64,000 nt of DNA from Blautia obeum ATCC 29174 (GTDB lineage Bacteria > Bacillota > Clostridia > Lachnospirales > Lachnospiraceae), in the NCBI RefSeq assembly GCF_025147765.1, contig NZ_CP102265.1:1296001-1360000 (forward strand), given 5' to 3'. Below, one piece after another: positions 33,403-43,000 of this stretch. The notes under the pieces were generated by a model. That model had not been told where the DNA came from and did no database searches. It saw only the letters and a list, made by a program, of their open reading frames with translations. Numbering within the stretch: the stretch's first letter is position 1; each line of letters opens with the position of its first letter. The position numbers were made by a program, and so were the translations under genes.

Positions 33403-34142
33403 GTGAACAGATAGAAGGACGTAATGCGGTGCTGGAAGCTTTCCGTTCTGGCAAATGCGTAGACAAGCTTTTTATTCTGGATGGCTGTCAGGATGGTCCG
33501 GTAAGAACGATCGCGAGAGAGGCACGAAAGACAGACACCATTATTAACTATGTAAGCAAAGAGAGACTTGATCAGCTCAGTGAGACGCATGCACATCAGG
33601 GCGTGATTGCGCAGGTTGCTGCTTATGATTATAGTACCGTGGATGAAATTCTTGCAAGAGCAGAGGAAAAAGGTGAGGCACCGTTCCTTATTATTCTGGA
33701 TAATGTGGAAGATCCGCATAATCTTGGAGCAATTATCCGTACCGCAAATCTTGCAGGAGCGCATGGAGTGATCATTCCAAAAAGACGTGCAGTGGGACTG
33801 ACTTCTACAGTAGCAAAGACTTCCGCCGGTGCGATCAATTATACACCAGTTGCCAAGGTGACAAATATTGTAAGAACAATTGAAGAACTTAAAGAAAAAG
33901 GCATCTGGTTTGTTTGTGCGGATATGGGTGGTGAGACTATGTATGACCTTGATCTGACAGGACCAATGGGACTTGTGATCGGAAATGAAGGAGAAGGTGT
34001 CAGCCGTCTGGTAAGAGAAGCATGTGATTTTACTGCATCCATACCAATGAAAGGTGATATAGATTCTCTGAATGCTTCTGTGGCAGCAGGGGTCCTTGCA
34101 TATGAGATTGTAAGACAGCGACTGGCAAAAGCAGGTAAATAA
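33399..34142 (+). CDS. rlmB: 23S rRNA (guanosine-2'-O-)-methyltransferase RlmB
   Basis: 247 residues, start overlapping mrnC as ATGA. EGRNAVLEAFRSGK is the substrate-binding N-domain. The SPOUT knot follows: ILDNVEDPHNLGAIIRTANLAGAHG, then LVIGNEGEGVSRLVREACD, then IPMKGDIDSLNASVAAGVLAYE. These are motifs 1-3 of the TrmH/SpoU family. It 2'-O-methylates G2251 (E. coli numbering) of 23S rRNA. Confidence 0.94.
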   Translation: MSEQIEGRNAVLEAFRSGKCVDKLFILDGCQDGPVRTIAREARKTDTIINYVSKERLDQLSETHAHQGVIAQVAAYDYSTVDEILARAEEKGEAPFLIILDNVEDPHNLGAIIRTANLAGAHGVIIPKRRAVGLTSTVAKTSAGAINYTPVAKVTNIVRTIEELKEKGIWFVCADMGGETMYDLDLTGPMGLVIGNEGEGVSRLVREACDFTASIPMKGDIDSLNASVAAGVLAYEIVRQRLAKAGK

Positions 34143-34155
34143 AGGGGAAACTTAT

Positions 34156-34749
34156 ATGGGCCGTTATGACCAGTACAGTGATGAGGAACTGATTGTCAGG
34201 CTGCGAGAAGGAGAGACGGAAATCTCGGATTACCTGATGGAAAAATATAAAGAATTTGTCCGCAAAAAGGCAAGAGCCATGTTCCTGATCGGGGGAGAGA
34301 CAGATGACCTGATTCAGGAGGGCATGATCGGTCTTTTTAAGGCAATTCAGAATTATCAGGCAGATAAAGAAACTTCTTTTCGTACGTTTGCGAGTCTGTG
34401 TATTGACCGGCAGCTTTACAGTGCAGTTCAAAATTCCAACAGACAAAAGCATCAGCCGCTGAATTCGTATGTTTCATTGAGTGATGAGAATGAGTCTGAT
34501 CATCTCGAGGGGTCCTGGTCAGAAGATCCGGAAGCACTTATTATTGATCAGGAAAGTACAAGAACTCTGGAACGCGAGATCACGAAAGTTTTAAGTCCGA
34601 TGGAGAATAAAGTCCTGGATTATTATCTCCGGGGATACGGGTATGTGAAGATTGCAGAGATTATGGGAAAAACACCGAAATCAATTGATAATGCGCTGCA
34701 GCGTATCCGTGGAAAAATACGCAATTTTTCTGCACCTGTACAAAAGTGA
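34156..34749 (+). CDS. sigH: RNA polymerase sporulation sigma factor SigH
   Basis: 197 residues, ATG after AAGGGGAAA. Sigma region 2 is clear: DLIQEGMIGLFKAIQNYQADKETSFRTFASLCIDRQ. Region 4 ends with YVKIAEIMGKTPKSIDNALQRIRGK, the helix-turn-helix. The place after rlmB is the conserved Spo0H locus. It directs early stationary-phase and sporulation genes. The gene has no own promoter that I can see, so it is likely read from the upstream operon. The stop codon lies within the terminator's 5' arm. Confidence 0.93.
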   Translation: MGRYDQYSDEELIVRLREGETEISDYLMEKYKEFVRKKARAMFLIGGETDDLIQEGMIGLFKAIQNYQADKETSFRTFASLCIDRQLYSAVQNSNRQKHQPLNSYVSLSDENESDHLEGSWSEDPEALIIDQESTRTLEREITKVLSPMENKVLDYYLRGYGYVKIAEIMGKTPKSIDNALQRIRGKIRNFSAPVQK

Positions 34750-34786
34750 TGTTCTGTTATGCACAGAAACACTTTTCCCTTTCCTT
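34743..34786 (+). terminator. Intrinsic terminator after sigH
   Basis: AAAGTG/CACTTTT with an inner TTCTGT/ACAGAA stem, followed by CCCTTTCC and TTTTTT. Confidence 0.75.
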
Positions 34787-34879
34787 TTTTGGATAAAAGT
34801 AGTAATATTATAACAATATCACATTGGAATATCAAAGAGAGTTCTCTTGGATATGAAAGTATGAAAGGAGAAGCATAAT

Positions 34880-35209
34880 ATGGCAAAGATCAATAAATAT
34901 TGGGGATATGTAGCAGTTGGAGCGGTAGCTGCCGCTGCGGCAGGAGTTATCGCAGCACTTGTACTGAAGAAAGATCCGTTAGATGATTTTGATGACTTCG
35001 ATGATGATTTCGAAGATGAGACAGGCGAAGAAGAAACTGCTGAGAAAGAAGAAAAGAAAGAAACAAGCGAAGATTTTGCATCCTGGGATGAAGCAGAAGA
35101 AGCTGTAGAGAAAGCAGTAGAAGAAACTGCTGATACAGCAGATGCAGAAGAGGCTGTTGAAGAAGTGATCAAAGAAGAAAAAGAAGACGAAGATACAGAA
35201 GAGGAATAA
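34880..35209 (+). CDS. Small single-pass membrane protein with a long acidic tail
   Basis: 109 residues, ATG after AAAGGAGAAG. Residues 8-29 form one helix (YVAVGAVAAAAAGVIAALVL), followed by KKD and then about 75 residues made mostly of Asp, Glu, Ala and Thr. The tail is on the cytoplasmic side if the lysines follow the positive-inside rule. There is no recognised family. It stands alone after sigH with its own terminator. Confidence 0.75.
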   Translation: MAKINKYWGYVAVGAVAAAAAGVIAALVLKKDPLDDFDDFDDDFEDETGEEETAEKEEKKETSEDFASWDEAEEAVEKAVEETADTADAEEAVEEVIKEEKEDEDTEEE

Positions 35210-35231
35210 ATAATCCTTCATGGATAAGTAG

Positions 35232-35278
35232 AACTGCTGTTTTATGAATGCACTGCATTTGTAGGACGGCAGTTTTTT
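35232..35278 (+). terminator. Intrinsic terminator after the acidic membrane protein
   Basis: AACTGCTGT pairs with ACGGCAGTT, followed by TTTTTA. An internal GAATGCA/TGCATTT stem extends it. Confidence 0.75.
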
Positions 35279-35283
35279 ATGTT

Positions 35284-35320
35284 AAAAAGAGAGACAGACC
35301 TTTATGGTCTGCCTCTCTTG
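35284..35320 (-). terminator. Intrinsic terminator of glnS
   Basis: On the minus strand AAGAGAGGCAGACC pairs with GGTCTGTCTCTCTT (small bulge) and is followed by TTTTAAC. Confidence 0.85.
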
Positions 35321-35332
35321 AAATAGTTGTGT

Positions 35333-36997
35333 TTATTTAGGAAGTCTGAAAGAACTCTTCAGAGATACGATACGGTTAAATACCGGAGCACCTTCTTTAG
35401 AATCATGAATATCTGCACAGTAGAATCCGTTTCTTACAAACTGGAAACTGTCATAGCCTTTTGCTTCCATAAGAGCCGGCTCAACATAAGCAGTGACAGT
35501 TGTAAGAGAGTTTGGATTTACGTTCAGAGAACCATCTTCTTTGTTGTATACACCTTTTTCTTCGTCTACAATGTTTTCGTAAAGACGTACAGTTGCTTCT
35601 TTGGCATTTGTAGCTTCTACCCAGTGAATCGTTCCTTTTACTTTACGTCCGTCCGGAGCGTTTCCGCCTTTTGTTGCCGGATCATAAGTACAATGTACAA
35701 CTCGTACTGTACCGTCATCATCTGCTTCATATCCTGTACAGGTTACAAAATAAGCATTCATCAGACGTACTTCTGTACCAACGAAAAGTCTCTTATATTT
35801 ACGTGGTGGATCGATCATGAAGTCATCGCGTTCAATATATAATTCACCGCTGAATGGAATCTTACGGGTTCCAAGTGCTTCGTTTTCCATGTTATTCGGA
35901 GCATCGAGATATTCAACCTGTCCTTCCGGATAGTTGTCGATCACGAGCTTGATTGGATCCATAACTGCCATCATACGAGGGCGTTTTAATTTCAGGTCTT
36001 CACGGATACAGTACTCAAGCATTGCATAGTCTACGGAGCTGTTTGCTTTGGAGACACCGCAGAGATCTACGAACATTTTGATGGATTCCGGTGTAAAGCC
36101 TCTTCTGCGAAGAGCTGCGATGGAAACAAGACGTGGATCATCCCATCCGTCTACGATTCCGTCTTCAACCAGTTTCTTAATATAACGTTTACCTGTTACG
36201 ACGTTGGTCAGATACAGTTTCGCAAATTCAATCTGTTTCGGCGGATGTGGGTATTCCAGCTCACGAACGACCCAGTCATAAAGCGGACGATGGTCTTCGA
36301 ATTCCAGTGTACAGATGGAGTGTGTGATTCCCTCGATAGCATCCTCGATCGGATGAGCAAAGTCATACATTGGATAAATGCACCAGGTGTCGCCGGTTCT
36401 GTGGTGGGTCATATGAGCAACACGGTAGATGACCGGATCACGCATGTTCATGTTAGGAGATGCCATATCGATCTTGGCACGAAGAACTTTTTCTCCATCG
36501 GCATATTTGCCTTCTTTCATTTCTTCAAAAAGCTGGAGATTTTCTTCAACAGAACGGTTACGGTACGGGCTCTCTTTTCCAGGCTCTGTCAAAGTTCCAC
36601 GGTACTGGCGGATCTCATCGGCAGTCAGGTCACAGACATAAGCTTTTCCTTTTTTGATCAGTTTGATGGCTGCTTCATACATCTGTCCAAAGTAATCAGA
36701 AGCAAAGAAAAGTCTGTCCTCCCAGTCAGCACCAAGCCATTTGATATCAGCTTTAATAGATTCTACAAATTCACTTTTTTCTTTTGTAGGGTTTGTATCA
36801 TCAAAACGCATATTAAACTTGCCGTTGTATTCCTGGGCAAGTCCGTAATTCAAAAGAATGGATTTGGCATGTCCGATATGGAGGTATCCATTAGGCTCCG
36901 GTGGGAAGCGGGTGTGTACGGTATCATAAACACCCTCTGCAAGGTCTTTATCAATGATGTTTTCAATAAAATTTTTAGAAACGGTTTCGTTTTCCAT
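35333..36997 (-). CDS. glnS: Glutaminyl-tRNA synthetase
   Basis: 554 residues, ATG after AGGAGGGAA on the minus strand. RFPPEPNGYLHIGHAKSI holds the HIGH motif, and MRFDDTNPTKEK, APHMTHHRTGDTWCIYP-type blocks (here VAHMTHHRTG) and DGWDDPRLVSIAALRRRGF are GlnRS-specific. The KMSKS-type loop reads VTGKRYIKKL. The C-terminal anticodon-binding beta-barrels are complete. It charges tRNA-Gln directly. Many Firmicutes lack GlnRS and use GatCAB, so this gene marks the clade and was probably acquired by transfer. It is transcribed alone. Confidence 0.95.
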   Translation of the reverse strand: MENETVSKNFIENIIDKDLAEGVYDTVHTRFPPEPNGYLHIGHAKSILLNYGLAQEYNGKFNMRFDDTNPTKEKSEFVESIKADIKWLGADWEDRLFFASDYFGQMYEAAIKLIKKGKAYVCDLTADEIRQYRGTLTEPGKESPYRNRSVEENLQLFEEMKEGKYADGEKVLRAKIDMASPNMNMRDPVIYRVAHMTHHRTGDTWCIYPMYDFAHPIEDAIEGITHSICTLEFEDHRPLYDWVVRELEYPHPPKQIEFAKLYLTNVVTGKRYIKKLVEDGIVDGWDDPRLVSIAALRRRGFTPESIKMFVDLCGVSKANSSVDYAMLEYCIREDLKLKRPRMMAVMDPIKLVIDNYPEGQVEYLDAPNNMENEALGTRKIPFSGELYIERDDFMIDPPRKYKRLFVGTEVRLMNAYFVTCTGYEADDDGTVRVVHCTYDPATKGGNAPDGRKVKGTIHWVEATNAKEATVRLYENIVDEEKGVYNKEDGSLNVNPNSLTTVTAYVEPALMEAKGYDSFQFVRNGFYCADIHDSKEGAPVFNRIVSLKSSFRLPK

Positions 36998-37127
36998 CTC
37001 TTTCCCTCCTGAATGTTTCTTTAAAGGTTAATCATATCATAAAAACGCCGGATTTAAAAGATTTCAAGAGAAAAATATCGAGAAATAAATGTAAAAAAAC
37101 ACAAAGGCAAAAAAAACAAATTGCCTG

Positions 37128-37156
37128 TTGACAGGGTATGCTTTTTCTGTTAATAT
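37128..37156 (+). promoter_or_regulatory. Promoter of the tRNA-Thr gene
   Basis: TTGACA, 17 bp, TAATAT, about 40 bp before the mature tRNA 5' end. Confidence 0.8.
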
Positions 37157-37195
37157 TATCAACTGTGAGCGACAGAAATGTCCGCTTATGGAAAT

Positions 37196-37268
37196 GCTGC
37201 TGTGGCTCAGTCGGTAGAGCGTCGCCTTGGTAAGGCGGAGGTCACGGGTTCGATTCCCGTCAGCAGCT
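37196..37268 (+). tRNA. tRNA-Thr (anticodon GGT)
   Basis: Full cloverleaf. Acceptor GCTGCTG/CAGCAGC, D arm GCTC/GAGC, anticodon stem TCGCC/GGCGG with loop TTGGTAA (anticodon GGT at 37229-37231), five-base variable region, and T arm ACGGG-TTCGATT-CCCGT. The discriminator base is T; CCA is not encoded. Confidence 0.97.
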
Positions 37269-37350
37269 TTATTTTTTTGCAAAAATGAAAGTTGGCATAT
37301 ATTCCTTGCAGATATGGGAATTGGTGCCGACTTTTTTTACATTTTCACGG

Positions 37351-37379
37351 TTGCACGATGTTAGGTGACAGGGTATACT
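37351..37379 (+). promoter_or_regulatory. Promoter of the maf operon
   Basis: TTGCAC, 17 bp, TATACT, about 60 bp before the maf ATG. Confidence 0.7.
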
Positions 37380-37438
37380 GTTACAGAAGTAAATGCTTTG
37401 ATTTACACAAACAGAAAACAGTAGAAAAGGGATATTAT

Positions 37439-38029
37439 ATGAGAAAAATCATACTTGCTTCTGCTTCACCAAGACGCAGAGAGCTTCTGGCGGCAGCCGG
37501 TGTTATTTTTCAGGTATGCGCAGCTGACGGAGAGGAAAAGATTACTTCGGATAAACCAGAAGAAATCGTTCGAGAGTTGTCGGAACAGAAAGCAACTGCA
37601 GTTGCACTGAATTTTGATATGGAAGAGGGGACGGTTGTGATCGGAGCAGACACAATTGTTTCTTATAATAATGAAATCCTCGGAAAACCGGTCGATGAGT
37701 CCGATGCATTTAAGACACTTAAAATGCTTCAGGGAAATATACATCAGGTATATACAGGGGTAACAGTTTTGATAAAGAAAAATGGAAAATGGGAGAATAT
37801 CTCATTTTCTGAGAGTACAGATGTTTCTTTCTACCCGGTCTCCGATGAGGAAATCAGAACTTATATTGCGAGTGGTGAACCAATGGACAAAGCCGGAAGC
37901 TATGGTATTCAGGGCGGATTTGGCATTTATGTGAAAGAAATCCGGGGAGAGTATACGAACGTAGTGGGATTGCCGGTTGGCAGACTTTTTTATGAAATGA
38001 AGAAACATGGGATTGAATTAAGGGGATAA
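37439..38029 (+). CDS. maf: Maf family nucleoside triphosphate pyrophosphatase
   Basis: 196 residues from ATG 37439; the open frame upstream runs through the promoter and is rejected. KIILASASPRRRELL is the Maf signature and VIGADTIVSYNNEILGKP the catalytic Asp region. DKAGSYGIQGGFGIYVKEI closes the site. It hydrolyses dTTP/UTP or modified nucleotides to the monophosphate. It heads a four-gene operon with two HAD phosphatases. Confidence 0.94.
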   Translation: MRKIILASASPRRRELLAAAGVIFQVCAADGEEKITSDKPEEIVRELSEQKATAVALNFDMEEGTVVIGADTIVSYNNEILGKPVDESDAFKTLKMLQGNIHQVYTGVTVLIKKNGKWENISFSESTDVSFYPVSDEEIRTYIASGEPMDKAGSYGIQGGFGIYVKEIRGEYTNVVGLPVGRLFYEMKKHGIELRG

Positions 38030-38033
38030 ACAA

Positions 38034-38699
38034 ATGATAAAGGCTTGTATTTTTGATCTGGATGGTACTTTGGCAAATACACTGGAGTCAATGGCTTATG
38101 TGGCAAATGAGATTTTAAAGAGTATGAATCTCAAACCACAGCCGGTGGAAAACTTTAAATATTACAGTGGGGAAGGGGCGGATATGCTCATTCGCCGCTG
38201 TCTGAAAGATGCCGGTGATCCGGAACTGACACATTATGAAGAAGTTCGCAGGATTTACAGAAAAAAATTTGATGAAGATCCATTATACAAAGTTGTACCA
38301 TATGAAGGCATTAAAGAAATGCTGAAGGAGCTGAAAAAACGTGGAATGAAGCTGGCAGTCTGCTCGAACAAACCACATGTGGCAGCTGTGAAAGTAATAG
38401 AGAAGATGTTTGATGGGTATTTTGACTTTGTGATCGGACAGAGTGATTCAATACGAAGAAAACCAGCTCCGGATGGTCCTTTGAAAGCGGCGTCAGAATT
38501 TGGCGTATCTCCATCAGAGTGTATGTATGTAGGTGACACCAAAACAGATATGGAAACAGGAACTGCTGCAAAAATGCATACGGTAGGAGTACTCTGGGGA
38601 TTTCGTGACCGTGAGGAACTGGAGAGTAATGGTGCGGAAAAAGTGGCTGAGAAACCACAGGATTTATTATATATATGCGAGGAATGGAAAAATGATTAA
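38034..38699 (+). CDS. HAD family phosphatase (phosphoglycolate phosphatase-like)
   Basis: 221 residues. It starts 4 bp after maf. ACIFDLDGTLANTLESM is HAD motif I (DxDGT) with the helical cap after it, LAVCSNKPH motif II (Ser), and RRKPAPDGP plus VGDTKTDMETG motifs III and IV. It is in the Gph/PgmB branch, and substrates are usually small phosphorylated metabolites. The end overlaps the next gene by 8 bp. Confidence 0.9.
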   Translation: MIKACIFDLDGTLANTLESMAYVANEILKSMNLKPQPVENFKYYSGEGADMLIRRCLKDAGDPELTHYEEVRRIYRKKFDEDPLYKVVPYEGIKEMLKELKKRGMKLAVCSNKPHVAAVKVIEKMFDGYFDFVIGQSDSIRRKPAPDGPLKAASEFGVSPSECMYVGDTKTDMETGTAAKMHTVGVLWGFRDREELESNGAEKVAEKPQDLLYICEEWKND

Positions 38700-39498
38700 A
38701 CTTGTTGCAAGTGATCTGGACGGAACTTTACTTTTTAAGGGGGCGCAGAGCCTTCCGGAAGAAATTTTCCCACTGATCAGACAGTTAAAAAAAATGGGAA
38801 TACTGTTTGTGGCTGCAAGTGGACGTCAGTATGCAAATATGAAAAAAATGTTCCGGCCAGTAGTGGATGATATGGCGTTTATCAGCGAAAATGGCGGTCT
38901 TGCTGTGTATAATGAAAAAGTTCTTTATCAGGACAGTTTTGAACAGGAGCTGGTCCGTGAAATCGCAGAAAATATTTATGACAAAGAAGGATCAGAATTT
39001 ACCTGTTCCACGAAAGATTTTTACTATATCAGACCGAAAACAGAACATTTCAGAGATCTGATGATCAATGTCGTTGGAAATGTCTGCAAAGAAATCAATA
39101 GCTTTGAAGAAATCACGGAACCGTGTATGAAACTGGCAGTATATGAAAGAGGCGGACTGCAGGACGATACGATTCATTACTGGAATGAACGCTTTGGGGA
39201 CAAATGTACAGTTGTGACTTCCGGAACAGCATGGGTGGATTTTATTCCTTTTGATACCAATAAGGCAAAAGGCGTTGAAAAATATCAGGAGATTCTGGGA
39301 ATCAGACCGGAAGAATGTATCGTGTTTGGTGATGAATACAATGATATTGCCATGCTGAAATCTGTTCCGTACAGTTTCGCAATGGCACATGCCAAAGATG
39401 GAGTAAAACAGGCAGCGGCATATGAAACGGAGAGAGTTGAGACAATACTAAAAAAGCTGATTACGGCGAAAGGAAACATTGAGGAGGTATTGAAATAA
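38692..39498 (+). CDS. Cof-type HAD-IIB family hydrolase
   Basis: 268 residues from ATG 38692, inside the end of the previous gene. LVASDLDGTLLFKG is motif I and FVAASGRQYANM motif II. The C2-type cap lies in the middle, and CIVFGDEYNDIAML is motif IV. It dephosphorylates sugar phosphates or similar compounds such as FMN or pyridoxal phosphate. The stop shares a base with the next start (TAATG). Confidence 0.9.
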   Translation: MIKLVASDLDGTLLFKGAQSLPEEIFPLIRQLKKMGILFVAASGRQYANMKKMFRPVVDDMAFISENGGLAVYNEKVLYQDSFEQELVREIAENIYDKEGSEFTCSTKDFYYIRPKTEHFRDLMINVVGNVCKEINSFEEITEPCMKLAVYERGGLQDDTIHYWNERFGDKCTVVTSGTAWVDFIPFDTNKAKGVEKYQEILGIRPEECIVFGDEYNDIAMLKSVPYSFAMAHAKDGVKQAAAYETERVETILKKLITAKGNIEEVLK

Positions 39499-39755
39499 TG
39501 TATACAGAAGAGAGTATTGAGGTTTTTTTGAAAGAACAAGGCAGACTTTATGATGAACCGGTAGCTGAGACTGTGGAAGAAGCGGAGGAATTTCTGGAAG
39601 ACTGCATGGCTGTTGAAGTAAAAAATATCAAAGAAGTCAGAAAGTATCTGGATGAAGCAGGAGCAGATGTCAGTGGAATGTCTGATGAGGAACTGGAAGA
39701 GGCATGTGAAGTTTTTACACTTCCATCCGGTGGTTATCTGATCGTGGAAGGATAA
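39498..39755 (+). CDS. Small acidic protein of unknown function
   Basis: 85 residues, start coupled as TAATG with GAGGAGG upstream. It is strongly acidic and mostly helical (ETVEEAEEFLEDC, DEELEEACEVF), with a C-terminal strand PSGGYLIVEG. There is no membrane segment and no named family. It is the last gene of the maf operon, just before a strong terminator, so co-expression with the phosphatases is likely. Confidence 0.75.
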   Translation: MYTEESIEVFLKEQGRLYDEPVAETVEEAEEFLEDCMAVEVKNIKEVRKYLDEAGADVSGMSDEELEEACEVFTLPSGGYLIVEG

Positions 39756-39776
39756 GAAAATTCATAAAAAAGACGT

Positions 39777-39816
39777 ATATCCCTGGTCGATAAGTAATAT
39801 GACCGGGGATATTTTT
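39777..39816 (+). terminator. Intrinsic terminator of the maf operon
   Basis: ATATCCC-TGGTC pairs with GACC-GGGGATAT, followed by TTTTTG. Confidence 0.88.
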
Positions 39817-39862
39817 GTGTAGAGGAACAATGTGGTAATGTAACAGTTCTGTAAAATACAAA

Positions 39863-39892
39863 TTACATTCGATAAAAAACCTGTGTTATAAT
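39863..39892 (+). promoter_or_regulatory. Promoter of the large surface protein gene
   Basis: TATAAT at 39887 with TTACAT 18 bp upstream. The -35 box is weak. Leader of about 105 nt. Confidence 0.5.
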
Positions 39893-40001
39893 TTTTTACA
39901 GGAGACGGGGTATAGATACCGACAAAGAATTAAAGAAAAGTTAAAGTCGAATTCTATAAGAAATAAATCAGGACAGAACAAATCTAAAAGGAGGATGAAT
40001 C

Positions 40002-43000
40002 ATGCGGAAAGAGAGAATTCTTGCAGTCATTATGTCGGTGCTTCTGGCATTGTCGATGATTTCTGCAACAGTGTTTGCAGCAGAAATTCCAGCACTGGAT
40101 GGTAAATTGAAGATTCAGGGAACTGCAGCAGAAGGCAGAACATTGAGTGCAGAATTTAAAGAAGTAAAGCCAGAGGGAGTGACGGAGGATGATGTTGCCT
40201 ATCTCTGGGAGAGAAAAACAGTTGAGGATGAGGAAACAGAGAAAGCAGGGGAGAAGCCTGAACTGAAAGAACTCGGAAAAGACAAGACTTATACAGTAAC
40301 ACAGGATGATATTGGTTCCAAAATTGTCCTGACGGTCACCGGCAAAGAAGAAAATGGTTATACCGGAAGTCTGAAAGTTGTATCAGATACAGTAATAGAT
40401 GCGCAGACTGCTGCTGGCCAGGAGGTAAAAGCAGCAGAAGAAAAGGCTGCCGCTGCAGATACTGCTGAACAGCAGGCTGCACAAGAAACAGAAAATGAAC
40501 AGTCTCAGAATACAGATGCTTCTGCTGATACAGAAGAAACAACACAGACTGGTGTGTCCGAGGATACAGACACAACCTATCAGGAGGATTCTACACAGGC
40601 AGGAACTGAGAATATAGAAGGCATTCCCGCTGCTACAACAGATGAAGAGAAGCAGCAGAGTGAAAGTGCAGGTTCTGAATCTGTGGATGGTATTCCGGAA
40701 GCAACAGAAGATGGCACATATGGACAGACAAATGATGCAGCAGATACTGCGGACTCTCAGAAAAACAACGATACGGGAAAAACGGAAACTCCAACAGCAG
40801 ATGCAAGTATCGTCATTGGAGACGGAAATTCTGAAGTTGTAGATTTTGGAACTGTGATTTCCGGTCAGGAAGACAGTATACAGGCACAGTATGTAACGGT
40901 AACGAATACCGGCAATACTACGTTGAATTTTACAGATATCAGTCCGGAACATTTTATGGTTCAGGATATTTCAGATCCAATGGAACAGAATAGCAGTCAG
41001 CAGCTGTGGATCGTACCGCGTGCCGGGATAGCAGCAGGAGAGTATGATGATACGATCACATATACCAGTGAAGAAGGTGTAGAAGTTTCGTTTGAAGCAA
41101 AGATGACAGTTGAGGCAGCAAAGGATGATGCACAGAACGGCAACGGACAGGATGATCAGAAAACAGATACAGGAAATACATCAGATCCGACAGCAGATGA
41201 TCAGAATAAAGGTGATGAAACTCCGGCGGACAGTACAACAGATCCTTCGAATGATGCGAACACTTCAGATGGCGGAAATAATGGAAGTACCACAACAGAA
41301 GTTACACTGGCAGTAGATGATACTGTTGCAGAGTCCGGGTTGACATTTAAATCTACAGAAAGCCAGCAGATCACTGTAAAAAATAATTCCGCACAGGCAG
41401 TGACAGTAGCTGCTTCTTCAACAGGTGCGGCGCCTGCAGTGACAATAGATCCTTCCGAACAGGTGATTCCGTCTGGTGAAAGTGCGACATTTACAGTTAC
41501 ACCGGCAGAAAATCTGGCAACAGATACGCCTTATCCGGATAATATTCTGTTTGCAGATAAAAATAACAGCGATAATAAGATCATAGTTCCTGTGAATGTT
41601 ACGATACCTGCTCCGGCAGTGAGCAATGTTACACGCGATCCTAAAGATGGTCCTGACTTTGGAACATTGGTAGATGGATATACAGAACTTCCGGCGCCTC
41701 AGACGATCACACTGACAAATGAAGGAAATGCAGATGCTGTTCTGTCTGATGCAGTCAGCAGTACAGGCGCAGCCCAGGGACAGTATTTTGATATTACCTG
41801 GCAGGCACAGACTGTTAAGAGCGGAGCTAAGGCTACATTTACAATTCAGCCAAAGATCAATCTTACAGCGAATGCGACTCCTTATACAGAAACATTTACG
41901 ATTACAGATACTACAAATGGAAAGAGCATTCCGATCACTGCGACAGTTACAGTAAATTCTCCAGATCCTTCTCTGGATGTTTCAGGACAGTTGATTGATT
42001 TTGCAGCCGCAAAGAAGGGCTATAGTGAGATTGCTCCACAGCAGTTCACGGTCACGAACAATGGAAATGTGACAGTAACACTGGAACAGCCGGCACTGAC
42101 AAATTTTACAGTTTCTGTTGATCCTGCACAGCTTACACTGGCACCGGGAGCAACTGCTGTTTATACAGTGCAGCCTAAGACAGGACTGGATGTGGGTGCT
42201 TATTCAGAGGACCTTAAGATTTCTTCATCTTTAAATAAATCTATTACAGTGAATTTACAGGTTGTGAAGGGAAATGCAGTTCTTACGAAGATTCAGCAGC
42301 CGGCAGCAGTTACCGGACTTGCAAATGGGACGAAGAAGGATGCAGCCTCTCTGAAACTTCCATCTACTGTAGTGGTTGAAACAACAGAAGGAAGTATGAA
42401 AGCAGCAGTTTCATGGAATGTGAAAGAAACTTCTTATAAGCAGTCCAGTACAGATGCTCAGAAATTTACTGTATCCGGTACCGTGACGTTGCCTTCCGGA
42501 GTGGATAATGATAATAAGATCAGTCTTGCTACTTCTGTGGAAGTCAGCGTAAATGCATACAGTGCAAAAGTTGCATCTGCAGAGAATAATAAGATTACAG
42601 GCATTGATGTAAATGGAGTTTATACTACACAGACAAAGATTTCCTTTACAGCAGTTGGTGCGGGAATGGATAATAATTCTCCGAAAAAAGGAGACACCCG
42701 TTATGTTCCGCAGAGCTGGACAGTCATTAATACAAATGTCTGGAACGCCGCACCATATACTGCGTCTTTTGGACTGGCACAGAGTGGGGATTATACGCTG
42801 AAAGTTGCTTTTGCACAGCAGCAGTATGATGGAAGCAGCTGGAAAGCAACAGGAACAACGGATACCAGACAGGTATCTTTCAGCATCGCAAAAGCCAAAG
42901 TGACTGCTCCTGGAACAAATCTTACACCTGCAGCGAACAGAAAGAGTTCCGTAAAAACAGGTGATAATACACCAATCCTTCCATTTGTATGTATCCTGAT

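Noticed and set aside
36245..37012. Plus-strand ORF of 255 codons
   Set aside because: Antisense of glnS, with no ribosome binding site and an odd composition.
40383..40952. Minus-strand Cys-rich ORF (189 codons) across the surface protein linker
   Set aside because: The CAG/GAA-rich linker gives a Cys/Leu/Phe-rich antisense frame. No start site or homology.
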